Assembly (NCBI GenBank): GCA_016699305.1
Contig: CP064970.1
Location: 1,612,001-1,676,000 of the forward strand
Source: Alphaproteobacteria bacterium
GTDB taxonomy: Bacteria; Pseudomonadota; Alphaproteobacteria; GCA-016699305
Length of the DNA stretch: 64,000 nt
Reading direction: 5' to 3'
Positions 32,940 to 41,834 of this stretch are shown here, piece by piece; position 1 is the stretch's first letter, and each line of letters begins with the position of its first letter. The notes below the pieces were generated by a model. The model did no database searches and was not told where the DNA came from. It saw nothing but the letters and a program-made list of their open reading frames with translations. A program made the position numbers and the translations under genes.

Positions 32940-33563
32940 ATGCCAGCCGCCGCCTCCGCCATACCCTTGATGCCTAAGGCGACCGCCGTTTGGTTGGTCG
33001 AGAACACCGCCTTGACATTCGAACAGATCGCCGTGTTTTGCGCGCTGCATCCGTTGGAGGTTCAGGCCATCGCCGATGGCGAGGTGGCGACCGGCATGAT
33101 CGGCGTCAACCCCATCAGCAACGGCCAGCTGACGCCCGAAGAGATCAAACGCTGCGAAGACGACTCGAAGGCGCGCTTGAAGATCAGCAAGGCCGATGTT
33201 CCTTTGCCCCAGTCGCGCAGTAAGGGGCCGCGTTATACGCCCATTACCAAGCGCAACGACAAGCCCGACGGCATTGCGTGGCTGCTGAAGCATCATGGCG
33301 AGCTTTCGGATGCGCAGATCGCGCGCCTGCTGGGCACGACCAAGGAAATGATCGACAAGGTGCGCGGTCGTACCCATTGGAACGCCGCCAATATCCATGC
33401 GCAGAACCCGGTGTTATCGGGCCTGTGCAAGCAGTCGGATTTGGACGCGGCCATCACCAAGGCCTTGGCTGCCCAGGCGCGCCTGGCGGCCTCGGTGCCG
33501 CCGGTCGCCAATGAGGACAATCCGCCTGCGGATGTGCCCATGGACGAGGATGAGGATTCGTAA
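32940..33563 (+). CDS. trcR: DUF1013 transcription factor, TrcR-like
   Basis: A 207-residue alphaproteobacterial protein. Family hallmarks are visible: AVWLVENTALTFEQIAVFC, HPLEVQAIADGEVA and the repeated helix GIAWLLKHHGELSDAQIARLLG. In Caulobacter TrcR tracks with RNA polymerase at promoters of housekeeping genes and supports CtrA-dependent transcription. GGGAGAGAG lies before the ATG; an open frame reaching 32760 is ignored. An acidic tail (DVPMDEDEDS) ends it. The ribosomal operon follows on the same strand after 526 bases. Confidence 0.88.
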   Translation: MPAAASAIPLMPKATAVWLVENTALTFEQIAVFCALHPLEVQAIADGEVATGMIGVNPISNGQLTPEEIKRCEDDSKARLKISKADVPLPQSRSKGPRYTPITKRNDKPDGIAWLLKHHGELSDAQIARLLGTTKEMIDKVRGRTHWNAANIHAQNPVLSGLCKQSDLDAAITKALAAQARLAASVPPVANEDNPPADVPMDEDEDS

Positions 33564-33689
33564 TCCGTGCCCAGATCGGACGCGCTGATTTGGTTGAGTT
33601 TTTGTTCGGCACGCCATTCTGCCGGAAGATGCGATGGGTATTCGCCCACAGTTTTTCAGGGCGGCTGACAAAGAAAGCTTAAGAAACTC

Positions 33690-33718
33690 TTGACGGATGG
33701 AGCGGGGTTTCCTAATAT
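33690..33718 (+). promoter_or_regulatory. Strong sigma70-type promoter of the ribosomal operon
   Basis: TTGACG, 17 bases, TAATAT is close to the consensus for the vegetative sigma factor. Transcription would start near 33725, leaving a leader of about 365 bases before rpsL. It lies 127 bases after the trcR stop. Confidence 0.75.
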
Positions 33719-34089
33719 CTGGTCGCTTTCGAGGGTGGTGGTAGGCTGTGATCCGAAAGGTCGCAACCGCCTAGACGCAGCCTCGAAGGCCGCATGAGAC
33801 GCCTTATTTCCTGGGTTTTTAGGAAAATGTCTGGTGCGGCCTTTGGTCACCGAAGCCGACATCTGGGCCTTGCGGCGATATCGCCGCCTGCCCGTTTTGC
33901 GTCGGATAGGTTTCGCCTGCGTCATCCACAAAGTCAGCCGTTGCAGGCTGCTCTTGAAGGTCAGGCTTCGTCCGGTGTCGCCTGTTCGCCGATCGTCTTC
34001 CGCAATGGGGAGAAACGAGACGCGGAATTCAGGCGAGGCCGGTTTGTGATGTTGGGTCAAAAGTCAAGACAGTAAGGGATCGGATCACA
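33719..34089 (+). promoter_or_regulatory. Long leader of rpsL, no gene seen
   Basis: This stretch has no supported gene on either strand. A hairpin TTTCCT-N8-AGGAAA lies near 33812-33831, and the sequence is otherwise G+C-rich with several short complementary blocks. Such leaders often carry ribosomal-protein or attenuation control, but no known class was recognised. Confidence 0.45.
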
Positions 34090-34461
34090 ATGCCCACGAT
34101 TAACCAGCTTGTCCGTCATGGCCGTGAGCCAGAGCGGACCCGCACCAAAGTCCCCGCTTTGCGTCAATGTCCGCAGCGGCGCGGCGTGTGTACCCGTGTG
34201 TACACCACGACGCCAAAGAAGCCGAACTCGGCCTTGCGTAAGGTTGCCCGCGTGCGCTTGACCAGCGGCTACGAGGTGATCTGCTACATTCCCGGCGAAG
34301 GTCACAATTTGCAGGAGCACTCTGTGGTCCTGATCCGTGGCGGCCGCGTGAAGGATTTGCCCGGCGTGCGTTATCACATCGTGCGTGGTTCGCTCGATAC
34401 CCAAGGCGTCAAGGATCGCAAGCAACAGCGTTCCAAGTACGGCGCCAAGCGGCCGAAGTAA
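34090..34461 (+). CDS. rpsL: 30S ribosomal protein S12
   Basis: The protein has 123 residues, standard length. PTINQLVRHGR and the decoding-centre loop TTPKKPNSALRK are intact, with the lysines linked to streptomycin sensitivity present (KKPNS and GRVKDLPG). First gene of the operon. Confidence 0.98.
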   Translation: MPTINQLVRHGREPERTRTKVPALRQCPQRRGVCTRVYTTTPKKPNSALRKVARVRLTSGYEVICYIPGEGHNLQEHSVVLIRGGRVKDLPGVRYHIVRGSLDTQGVKDRKQQRSKYGAKRPK

Positions 34462-34480
34462 TTAGGGGAGAGAACGGATC

Positions 34481-34960
34481 ATGTCACGTCGTCGTGCAGC
34501 AGAAAAACGCGAAATTCTTCCCGATGCCCGCTATGGCAGCGTCACCGTAGCCAAGCTGATGAGCTGTCTGATGCTCCACGGCAAGAAATCGGCTGCGGAA
34601 ACCATCGTCTATGGCGCTTTGGAGCATATGCAAACGGTCGTGCGCGGGGCGCGCGGCAATGCCGTGGCCATGCTGGAAGAAGCCTTGACGAATGTCCGCC
34701 CGCATCTGGAAGTGCGTTCGCGCCGCGTGGGCGGTGCCACCTATCAGGTTCCGGTGGAAGTACGCCCGACGCGCGCTTTGGCCTTGTCCTTGCGCTGGAT
34801 CATCGGTTCGGCGCGCAAGAGGTCCGAGCACACGATGGATAAGCGTTTGGCGGGCGAGCTGCTGGATGCCTTGAACAATCGCGGCACCGCCGTGAAGAAG
34901 CGCGAAGATACACACCGTATGGCGGAAGCGAACAAGGCTTTCTCGCATTACCGCTGGTAA
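34481..34960 (+). CDS. rpsG: 30S ribosomal protein S7
   Basis: The protein has 159 residues with MSRRRAAEKREILPDARYGS, the conserved GGATYQVPVEVRP and the C-terminal HRMAEANKAFSHYRW. S7 nucleates the 30S head and in E. coli represses the str operon. It lies 19 bases after rpsL. Confidence 0.98.
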   Translation: MSRRRAAEKREILPDARYGSVTVAKLMSCLMLHGKKSAAETIVYGALEHMQTVVRGARGNAVAMLEEALTNVRPHLEVRSRRVGGATYQVPVEVRPTRALALSLRWIIGSARKRSEHTMDKRLAGELLDALNNRGTAVKKREDTHRMAEANKAFSHYRW

Positions 34961-34984
34961 TTGGGGAAGTAGGAGCTTTATATC

Positions 34985-37072
34985 ATGGCACGCACCACAC
35001 CCCTTGATCGTTATCGCAACATCGGCATCATGGCCCATATCGATGCGGGTAAGACGACGACGACCGAACGCATTCTGTTCTACACCGGCAAGTCCTATAA
35101 GATCGGCGAAGTGCATGAAGGCACCGCCACCATGGACTGGATGGAGCAGGAACAGGAACGCGGCATCACCATTACATCGGCGGCGACCACGACTTTTTGG
35201 AAACTGGCGGATCAATCCTATCGCATCAACATCATCGATACGCCCGGCCATGTCGATTTCACGATCGAGGTCGAGCGTTCGTTGCGCGTGCTGGACGGCG
35301 CGGTCACGGTGTTCGACGGCGTGGCGGGTGTGGAGCCTCAGTCTGAGACCGTGTGGCGTCAGGCCGATAAGTACCATGTGCCGCGTATGTGCTTCGTCAA
35401 CAAGATGGACCGCATCGGCGCCAATTTTTACCGCTGCGTGGATATGATCAAGGGCCGCCTGGGCGCGGTGCCTTTGGTCGTGCAGCTGCCCATCGGGTCC
35501 GAGTCCGAGTTTGTCGGCATCGTCGATCTGGTCAAGATGAAGGCGATCGTCTGGAAGGATGAGAACCTGGGCGCGGAATTCTACGAAACCGAGATCCCCG
35601 CCGATCTGAAGGACAAAGCGCAAAGCTATCGCACGCAGCTGGTGGAAACCGCTGTCGAGATGGACGATGCGGCGATGGAAGCCTATCTGAACGGTCAAGA
35701 GCCCTCGATGGACACGTTGAAGGCCTGTATCCGTAAGGGTACGGTTGCCTTTAAGTTCGTGCCCGTTTTGTGCGGCTCGGCGTTCAAGAATAAGGGTGTA
35801 CAGCCTTTGTTGGACGCGGTTGTTGAATTCTTGCCGTCACCTTTGGATAGGGGAGCCGTCAAGGGGCTTCGTCCCGACTCGACGGATGAAGATAGCCGTG
35901 CGGTCGATGATGCGGCTCCGTTCTCGGCGCTGGCGTTCAAGATCATGACCGATCCGTTTGTGGGCTCGCTGAGCTTTGCCCGCATTTATTCGGGCACGGT
36001 GCAAAGCGGCTCTTATATCCTGAATTCGGTGAAGGATGAGCGCGAGCGCGTGGGCCGCATGTTGTTGATGCATGCGAATACCCGCGAAGAGATCAAAGAG
36101 GCCCATGCGGGCGATATCGTGGCTTTCGCGGCGCTTAAATCCACCACGACGGGCGACACGCTGTGCGATACGGCCAAGCCGATCATTCTTGAGCGCATGG
36201 AGTTCCCCGATCCGGTCATCGAGGTCGCGGTGGAACCCAAGACCAAGGCCGACCAGGAAAAGATGGGCGTCGCCTTGCAGCGTTTGGCTCAAGAGGATCC
36301 GTCCTTCCGCGTGTCGGTGGATCACGAAAGCGGCCAGACGATCATCAAGGGTATGGGCGAATTGCACTTGGAAATCATCGTCGATCGCATGCGACGCGAA
36401 TTCAAGGTGGAGGCCAATGTCGGTGCGCCGCAGGTGGCGTATCGTGAAACCATCACCCGCCGCGCCGAGATCGACTATACTCATAAGAAGCAAAGCGGCG
36501 GTTCGGGCCAGTTCGCGCGCATCACTCTGGTATTCGAGCCGCAAGAGCGCGGCGCGGGCTTTCTGTTCGAAAGCAAGATCGTGGGCGGCGTGGTTCCCAA
36601 GGAATTCATCCCCGGCGTCGTCAAAGGACTGGAATCGGCCAAGAACAACGGCATCATGGCGGGTTTCCCCACCATCGATTTCAAGATCCAGTTGGTCGAT
36701 GGCGCGTATCACGATGTCGACTCCTCGGTGCTGGCGTTCGAAATCGCCGCGCGCGCGGCCTTTAAAGAAGGCATCGCCAAGGCGGGTCCCGTGTTGCTAG
36801 AGCCTGTCATGCGGGTCGAGGTCGTCACGCCCGAAGACTATATGGGCGATGTGATCGGCGATCTGAACAGCCGCCGTGGACAGATTACGGGTATGGATCA
36901 GCGCGGCAATGCGCGTGTGATCGACTCGGTGGTGCCTTTGTCCAGCATGTTCGGCTATGTCAACACGCTGCGTTCGATGACTCAAGGGCGCGCCAATTAT
37001 TCGATGGAATTCCATCACTATGACCCGGTGCCTCAGAATCTGGCCACGGAAATCCGTGAAAAGACGCGCTAG
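34985..37072 (+). CDS. fusA: Elongation factor G
   Basis: A 695-residue translocase GTPase with AHIDAGKTTTTER (G1), RGITITSAAT switch 1, DTPGHVDFT (G3) and NKMDR (G4), followed by domains II-V ending in HYDPVPQNLA. Standard length. Coding bias is strong, and a long antisense open frame here is only its shadow. Confidence 0.98.
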   Translation: MARTTPLDRYRNIGIMAHIDAGKTTTTERILFYTGKSYKIGEVHEGTATMDWMEQEQERGITITSAATTTFWKLADQSYRINIIDTPGHVDFTIEVERSLRVLDGAVTVFDGVAGVEPQSETVWRQADKYHVPRMCFVNKMDRIGANFYRCVDMIKGRLGAVPLVVQLPIGSESEFVGIVDLVKMKAIVWKDENLGAEFYETEIPADLKDKAQSYRTQLVETAVEMDDAAMEAYLNGQEPSMDTLKACIRKGTVAFKFVPVLCGSAFKNKGVQPLLDAVVEFLPSPLDRGAVKGLRPDSTDEDSRAVDDAAPFSALAFKIMTDPFVGSLSFARIYSGTVQSGSYILNSVKDERERVGRMLLMHANTREEIKEAHAGDIVAFAALKSTTTGDTLCDTAKPIILERMEFPDPVIEVAVEPKTKADQEKMGVALQRLAQEDPSFRVSVDHESGQTIIKGMGELHLEIIVDRMRREFKVEANVGAPQVAYRETITRRAEIDYTHKKQSGGSGQFARITLVFEPQERGAGFLFESKIVGGVVPKEFIPGVVKGLESAKNNGIMAGFPTIDFKIQLVDGAYHDVDSSVLAFEIAARAAFKEGIAKAGPVLLEPVMRVEVVTPEDYMGDVIGDLNSRRGQITGMDQRGNARVIDSVVPLSSMFGYVNTLRSMTQGRANYSMEFHHYDPVPQNLATEIREKTR

Positions 37073-37174
37073 GTGTGGGATGGTAGGGAACGGTAAAACG
37101 AGAAAAGCAGGTCACTAGGAAATCAGGTCTGGGAAACCCACAGGAACAACTCGAGAGAAACGACGGAGATCACC

Positions 37175-38362
37175 ATGGCAAAGGCCAAATTCGAACGCAA
37201 CAAGCCACATATCAACATCGGCACCATCGGCCATGTTGACCACGGTAAGACCACGCTGACCGCCGCGATCACCAAGGTGTCGCACAGCTTGGGCTTTGGT
37301 GAGTTCAAGGATTACAGCTCTATCGACAGCGCCCCGGAAGAGAAGGCGCGCGGTATCACCATCAACACGGCCCATGTGGAATACGAGACTCCCAATCGCC
37401 ACTATGCCCATGTGGACTGCCCCGGCCACGCCGATTACGTGAAGAACATGATCACCGGCGCGGCGCAGATGGATGGTGCCATTCTGGTGGTCTCGGCTGC
37501 CGATGGTCCCATGCCTCAGACTCGTGAGCATATCTTGCTGGCCCGTCAGGTCGGCGTGCCCGCCATCGTCGTCTTCATGAACAAGATGGATATGGCCGAT
37601 CCCGAGCTGGCCGAGCTGGTCGAGATGGAAGTGCGCGAGCTGCTGACCTCCTACCAGTTCCCCGGCGACAAGATCCCCATCATCAAGGGTTCGGCTCTGT
37701 GCGCCTTGGAAGACAAGGACGAGAAGCTGGGCAAGCAAGCCATTGTCGAGCTGTTGAAGGCGGTGGACGAATACATTCCCCAGCCTGTGCGCGACAAAGA
37801 GAAGCCCTTCTTGATGCCGATTGAGGACGTGTTCTCGATCTCGGGTCGCGGCACCGTGGTGACGGGGCGTTGCGAGCGCGGCATTGTGAAGGTCGGCGAT
37901 GAAATCGAGATCGTCGGTTTGAAGGCCACTCAAAAGACCACGGTCACGGGCGTTGAAATGTTCCGCAAGCTCTTGGATCAAGGCGAGGCGGGCGACAATG
38001 TCGGCGTGCTGTTGCGCGGCACCAAGCGTGAAGATGTCGAGCGCGGCCAAGTCTTGGCCAAGCCCGGCAGCATCACGCCGCACACGCGCTTCAAGGCCGA
38101 GGCCTACATCCTGAACAAGGAAGAGGGTGGCCGTCATACGCCGTTCTTCACCAATTACCGTCCGCAGTTCTACTTCCGCACCACCGATGTGACGGGCGAA
38201 GTGACACTGCCCGAGGGTACGGAAATGGTGATGCCCGGCGACAACGTGTCGATGGAGATCAAGTTGATCCAACCGATCGCCATGGATGAAGGCTTGCGCT
38301 TCGCTATCCGCGAAGGCGGCCGCACCGTCGGCGCCGGTGTCGTCACTAAGGTTATTGAATAG
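37175..38362 (+). CDS. tuf: Elongation factor Tu
   Basis: A 395-residue GTPase that carries aminoacyl-tRNA. GHVDHGKTTL, DCPGHADYVKNMITGAAQMDGA and NKMDM are intact, and the C-terminal domain ends VGAGVVTKVIE. It lies 102 bases after fusA, enough for an extra promoter. Only one tuf copy is in the window. Confidence 0.98.
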   Translation: MAKAKFERNKPHINIGTIGHVDHGKTTLTAAITKVSHSLGFGEFKDYSSIDSAPEEKARGITINTAHVEYETPNRHYAHVDCPGHADYVKNMITGAAQMDGAILVVSAADGPMPQTREHILLARQVGVPAIVVFMNKMDMADPELAELVEMEVRELLTSYQFPGDKIPIIKGSALCALEDKDEKLGKQAIVELLKAVDEYIPQPVRDKEKPFLMPIEDVFSISGRGTVVTGRCERGIVKVGDEIEIVGLKATQKTTVTGVEMFRKLLDQGEAGDNVGVLLRGTKREDVERGQVLAKPGSITPHTRFKAEAYILNKEEGGRHTPFFTNYRPQFYFRTTDVTGEVTLPEGTEMVMPGDNVSMEIKLIQPIAMDEGLRFAIREGGRTVGAGVVTKVIE

Positions 38363-38395
38363 TTCGGTAACATCAAGGCTAGAGGGAATCAGGTC

Positions 38396-38704
38396 ATGCA
38401 AACGCAACATATTCGCATCAGGCTGAAATCTTACGATCACCGCGTCCTGGATCAGGCCGCGCGGGAGATCGTCAGCACGGCCAAGCGTACCGGTGCGCGT
38501 GTGCGTGGCCCGATTCCCATGCCTTTGTATATCGAGCGGTTTACGGTTAACACCAGCCCGCATGTCGATAAAAAGGCGCGCAATCAATATGAGATTCGCG
38601 AACACAAGCGTTTGCTCGATATTCTCGAGCCGACGCCGCAAACCATCGATGCGTTGATGAAGACGGATCTGGCCGCGGGTGTGGATGTGGAGATCGAGGC
38701 CTAA
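38396..38704 (+). CDS. rpsJ: 30S ribosomal protein S10
   Basis: The protein has 102 residues with the expected RIRLKSYDHRVLDQAAREIV, the flexible loop RGPIPMPLYIERFTVNTSPHVDKKARNQYEIREHKR split at normal points, and the NusB-binding surface. First gene of the S10 part. Confidence 0.98.
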   Translation: MQTQHIRIRLKSYDHRVLDQAAREIVSTAKRTGARVRGPIPMPLYIERFTVNTSPHVDKKARNQYEIREHKRLLDILEPTPQTIDALMKTDLAAGVDVEIEA

Positions 38705-38761
38705 CACGGTTTTCGGATCGTAAAGGGCATCAAGGAAGCAGGAAAGTTGAGGGGACGTGCT

Positions 38762-39445
38762 ATGCGCACAGGTGTTTTGGCCAAGAAGATCGGAATGACC
38801 AGCGTTTTTCGCGACGATGGTTCTCATGTGCCGGTGACGGTGCTGCAACTGCAGTCCTGCCAGGTCGTCGCCGTTCGCACGGCCGAGAAGGATGGCTATA
38901 CGGCTCTTCAGATTGGCGCGGGAATGCCCAAGGTCAAGAACATGACCAAGGCTCTGCGCGGCCACTTTGCCAAGTCAAAGGTCGAGCCGAAGACCCGTTT
39001 GGTGGAATTTCGCGTGACGCCCGAGGCTTTGCTGGATGTGGGGGCTGAAATCAGCGCCGCGCATTTCGTCGAAGGCCAATATGTGGATGTCACGGGCGTA
39101 TCCATCGGACGCGGCTTTGCCGGTGCCATGAAGCGTCATAACTTTAAGGGTTTGCGCGCCACGCACGGCGTGTCCTTGTCCCACCGTTCGCACGGCTCCA
39201 CGGGTAACCGTCAGGATCCGGGCAAGGTGTTCAAGGGCAAGAAGATGGCCGGTCATATGGGCGATGTGCGCGTGACCACGCAAAATCTGAAGGTCGTCTC
39301 GGTGGATGCCGAGCGCGGCTTGGTTCTGGTGCATGGCAACGTGCCCGGATCCGAACAAAGCTGGGTGCGTGTGCGGGATGCCGTGCGTCGTAAATTGCCC
39401 GAAGGCGCGCCGTTTCCGGCGGCGCTGAAGGAAAAAGCGGCGTAA
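38762..39445 (+). CDS. rplC: 50S ribosomal protein L3
   Basis: A 227-residue protein from the ATG at 38762, preceded by GAGGGGAC; an upstream TTG at 38747 is less likely. MRTGVLAKKIGMTSVF and the loop around GSTGNRQDPGKVFKGKKMAGHMG are typical. A normal length for alphaproteobacteria. Confidence 0.97.
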   Translation: MRTGVLAKKIGMTSVFRDDGSHVPVTVLQLQSCQVVAVRTAEKDGYTALQIGAGMPKVKNMTKALRGHFAKSKVEPKTRLVEFRVTPEALLDVGAEISAAHFVEGQYVDVTGVSIGRGFAGAMKRHNFKGLRATHGVSLSHRSHGSTGNRQDPGKVFKGKKMAGHMGDVRVTTQNLKVVSVDAERGLVLVHGNVPGSEQSWVRVRDAVRRKLPEGAPFPAALKEKAA

Positions 39446-39469
39446 GAAAGGGCTTGAAGGAGCGTTACG

Positions 39470-40090
39470 ATGAAGGTCAAAATCCATAATATCGATAACA
39501 ATGCCGTGGGCGAGCTGGACTTGGCCGACTCGGTTTTTGCCGTCACGCCGCGCCGGGACATCCTGTTCCGCATGGTCATGTGGCAGCAAGCCAAGGCGCG
39601 CGCCGGCACTCATAAAGCCAAGACGATCGCGGATATCTCGGGCACCACGCGCAAGCCGCATGCTCAAAAGGGCACCGGCCATGCACGTCAGGGCAGCCGT
39701 CGTTCGCCGCAATTCCGCAAGGGCGCGGTGATCTTTGGACCCGTGGTGCGTAGCCATGAACACGAACTGCCCAAGAAGGTGCGCGCCTTGGCCTTGCGCA
39801 TGGCGTTGTCCGCCAAGCAGGCCGAAGGCAAGTTGATCGTGCTGGATCAGGCCGCTGTCCCCAATCACAAGACCAAGGAATTGGCCGGTAAGTTGGAAAA
39901 GATGGGCGTGTCGTCGGTGTTGGTCGTGGGCGGCGCGACGCTGGACGATAATTTCGTTCGGGCCGCGCGCAATCTACCTTTCGTGGATGTTCTGCCCACC
40001 CAAGGCGCGAATGTGTATGACATCATGCGCCGCGATACCTTGGTTCTGACCCAAGAGGCCGTCGCCAAGCTCGAGGAGCGGTTGGCATGA
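39470..40090 (+). CDS. rplD: 50S ribosomal protein L4
   Basis: The protein has 206 residues and the internal loop KPHAQKGTGHARQGSRRSPQ that reaches the exit tunnel, plus the usual C-terminus (LVLTQEAVAKLEERL). In E. coli L4 represses the S10 operon. Its stop overlaps, as ATGA, the start of an unexpected small ORF instead of being followed directly by rplW. Confidence 0.97.
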   Translation: MKVKIHNIDNNAVGELDLADSVFAVTPRRDILFRMVMWQQAKARAGTHKAKTIADISGTTRKPHAQKGTGHARQGSRRSPQFRKGAVIFGPVVRSHEHELPKKVRALALRMALSAKQAEGKLIVLDQAAVPNHKTKELAGKLEKMGVSSVLVVGGATLDDNFVRAARNLPFVDVLPTQGANVYDIMRRDTLVLTQEAVAKLEERLA

Positions 40091-40311
40091 CGCAACGAAG
40101 ACGGCAAGAACAACGACGGAGTTTTGCCGGGCAAATCAAGTTCGGGCCGGGTGGTACGCCGCTGAATATGAGCGAAGTGTGTAATGATTTGGTCGGTAAA
40201 CCGATTGTGGTCGAGCGGAAAACCAGGGTGTCAGTACAGGTGTCAGTACAGCGGCCTCAGTCGCTTAAACATGTAGAATTCGGCGCGCTGCGCTGTGGAC
40301 AGGAGAGTTAA
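40087..40311 (+). CDS. Unknown small ORF between rplD and rplW
   Basis: A 74-codon frame starts in the ATGA of the rplD stop and ends three bases before rplW, so it is translationally placed like a real operon gene. The product is basic at the N-terminus (MTQRRRQEQRRSFAG) and has no recognisable domain. It contains an exact 12-base tandem duplication (GTGTCAGTACAG at 40228-40239 and 40240-40251) encoding VSVQ repeats. Most bacteria have no gene here. It may be a lineage-specific protein or a spacer that happens to be open. Confidence 0.45.
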   Translation: MTQRRRQEQRRSFAGQIKFGPGGTPLNMSEVCNDLVGKPIVVERKTRVSVQVSVQRPQSLKHVEFGALRCGQES

Positions 40312-40314
40312 GAG

Positions 40315-40656
40315 ATGAGCGGTCGTTGGTTGCACCGGAGCAAGCCGGAAAGAGTGGCGGGGGCTGATTCCTCGGTCCATTTTGGCACCTTGCTGTCGCC
40401 GGTGATCACGGAAAAGAGCAGCATGATCAGTGGCAACGGCCAGTATGTCTTCCGTGTGCCTTTGGCGGCCAGCAAGCCGCAGATCAAGGCCGCGGTCGAG
40501 GCCGTGTTCAAGGTCAAGGTCGAGGCGGTCAACACGTTGCGGAGCCTGGGCAAGACCAAGGCGCGCAAGGGTCGCAAGATCTTCCGTTCGGACAGCAAGA
40601 AGGCGGTTGTCACTTTGGCCGATGGCCAAAGCATCGACGTCGCCACCGGCGTCTGA
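40315..40656 (+). CDS. rplW: 50S ribosomal protein L23
   Basis: The protein has 113 residues, with an N-terminal extension of about 15 over the common form before LLSPVITEKSSM. The nascent-chain exit-site protein docks trigger factor and SRP. AGGAGA precedes the ATG. Confidence 0.95.
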   Translation: MSGRWLHRSKPERVAGADSSVHFGTLLSPVITEKSSMISGNGQYVFRVPLAASKPQIKAAVEAVFKVKVEAVNTLRSLGKTKARKGRKIFRSDSKKAVVTLADGQSIDVATGV

Positions 40657-40688
40657 CGGGCTTTGAGGATAAGAGGAGATAGGCACAG

Positions 40689-41516
40689 ATGGCATTAAAG
40701 ACCTACAGCCCCAGATCGCCCGGCTTGCGTCAGCTGGTTCAGGTGGATCGTCGCACCCTGTGGAAGGGCGGCCCGGTCAAGAGCTTGACCGAAGGCTTGT
40801 CCTCACATGGCGGCCGTAACAACACGGGGCGCATCACCACGCGCCACCAGGGCGGCGGACACAAGCGCCGTTATCGTCTGGTGGACTTCAAGCGTCGTCA
40901 CTTTAACGTGTCGGCCAAGGTCGAGCGTTTGGAATACGATCCCAATCGCACTGCCTGGATCGCCTTGATCCGCTATACGGATGGCACTTTGTCTTACATC
41001 CTGGCGCCCCAGCGCTTGGCCGTGGGCGACACGGTGGTCTCGGGCGAGAAGGTCGATATCAAGCCCGGCAATGCCATGCCTCTGAAGAGCATCCCGGTGG
41101 GCACTATCGTCCATAATGTGGAGCTGCGGGCGGGCGCGGGTGGCCAGATGGCGCGTTCGGCGGGCACTTATGTGCAGCTGGTCGGTCGCGACGGCGGCTA
41201 TGCGCAGATCAAATTGTCCTCGGGCGAATTGCGGCGCGTGCGCGGTGAATGCATGGCCACGATCGGCGCGGTGTCCAACCCCGACCAGATCAATATTCAA
41301 TTGGGCAAGGCCGGTCGTAATCGTTGGAAGGGCGTTCGCCCCAGCGTGCGCGGCGTGGCCATGAACCCGGTCGATCACCCTCATGGCGGCGGCGAGGGCA
41401 AGACCTCGGGCGGCCGTCATCCTGTGACGCCGTGGGGCAAGTGCACCAAGGGTATGAAGACTCGCAACAACAAGAAGGCGGATCGGATGATCATCCGCCG
41501 CCGTCGCAAGAAGTAG
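40689..41516 (+). CDS. rplB: 50S ribosomal protein L2
   Basis: The protein has 275 residues with SSHGGRNNTGRITTRHQGGGHKR and the conserved histidine in NPVDHPHGGGEGK needed for the peptidyl-transferase centre. Standard length and end. Confidence 0.98.
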   Translation: MALKTYSPRSPGLRQLVQVDRRTLWKGGPVKSLTEGLSSHGGRNNTGRITTRHQGGGHKRRYRLVDFKRRHFNVSAKVERLEYDPNRTAWIALIRYTDGTLSYILAPQRLAVGDTVVSGEKVDIKPGNAMPLKSIPVGTIVHNVELRAGAGGQMARSAGTYVQLVGRDGGYAQIKLSSGELRRVRGECMATIGAVSNPDQINIQLGKAGRNRWKGVRPSVRGVAMNPVDHPHGGGEGKTSGGRHPVTPWGKCTKGMKTRNNKKADRMIIRRRRKK

Positions 41517-41531
41517 CAAGGAGGCCGCATC

Positions 41532-41810
41532 GTGGCTCGTTCAGTTTGGAAGGGACCGTTTGTGGATGGTTATCTGCTGGCCAAGGCGGAGAAGGTGCGG
41601 GCTTCGGGCCGCAACGAGATCATCCGTATTTGGTCGCGGCGTTCAACCATCCTGCCGCAATTCGTGGGTTTGACCTTTGGCGTGCACAACGGCAAGGAGT
41701 TCATCCCGGTGGCGGTGAATGAGAACATGATCGGCCATAAATTCGGTGAGTTTTCGCTGACGCGCACCTTCCGAGGCCATGCCGGCGACAAAAAAGCCAA
41801 AAAGGGCTGA
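41532..41810 (+). CDS. rpsS: 30S ribosomal protein S19
   Basis: The protein has 92 residues, with MARSVWKGPFVDGYL, IRIWSRRSTILPQFVGL and the C-terminal KLGEF-like segment (HKFGEFSLTRTFRGH). It starts from GTG at 41532, shortly after rplB. Confidence 0.97.
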   Translation: MARSVWKGPFVDGYLLAKAEKVRASGRNEIIRIWSRRSTILPQFVGLTFGVHNGKEFIPVAVNENMIGHKFGEFSLTRTFRGHAGDKKAKKG

Positions 41811-41834
41811 TGTGAAGGATAAAGGGGATATTCG

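Noticed and set aside
33656..34060. 134-codon minus-strand frame in the rpsL leader
   Set aside because: It would run against a strong promoter and leader, and has no ribosome site or recognised domain.
34484..35698. 404-codon minus-strand frame across rpsG and fusA
   Set aside because: Antisense shadow of two conserved genes with strong codon bias; low-complexity product.
37115..38965. 616-codon open frame on the minus strand across tuf, rpsJ and the start of rplC
   Set aside because: It is antisense to tuf, rpsJ and rplC, all unmistakable. High-G+C codon bias keeps this frame open; the product matches no protein family and has no ribosome site.
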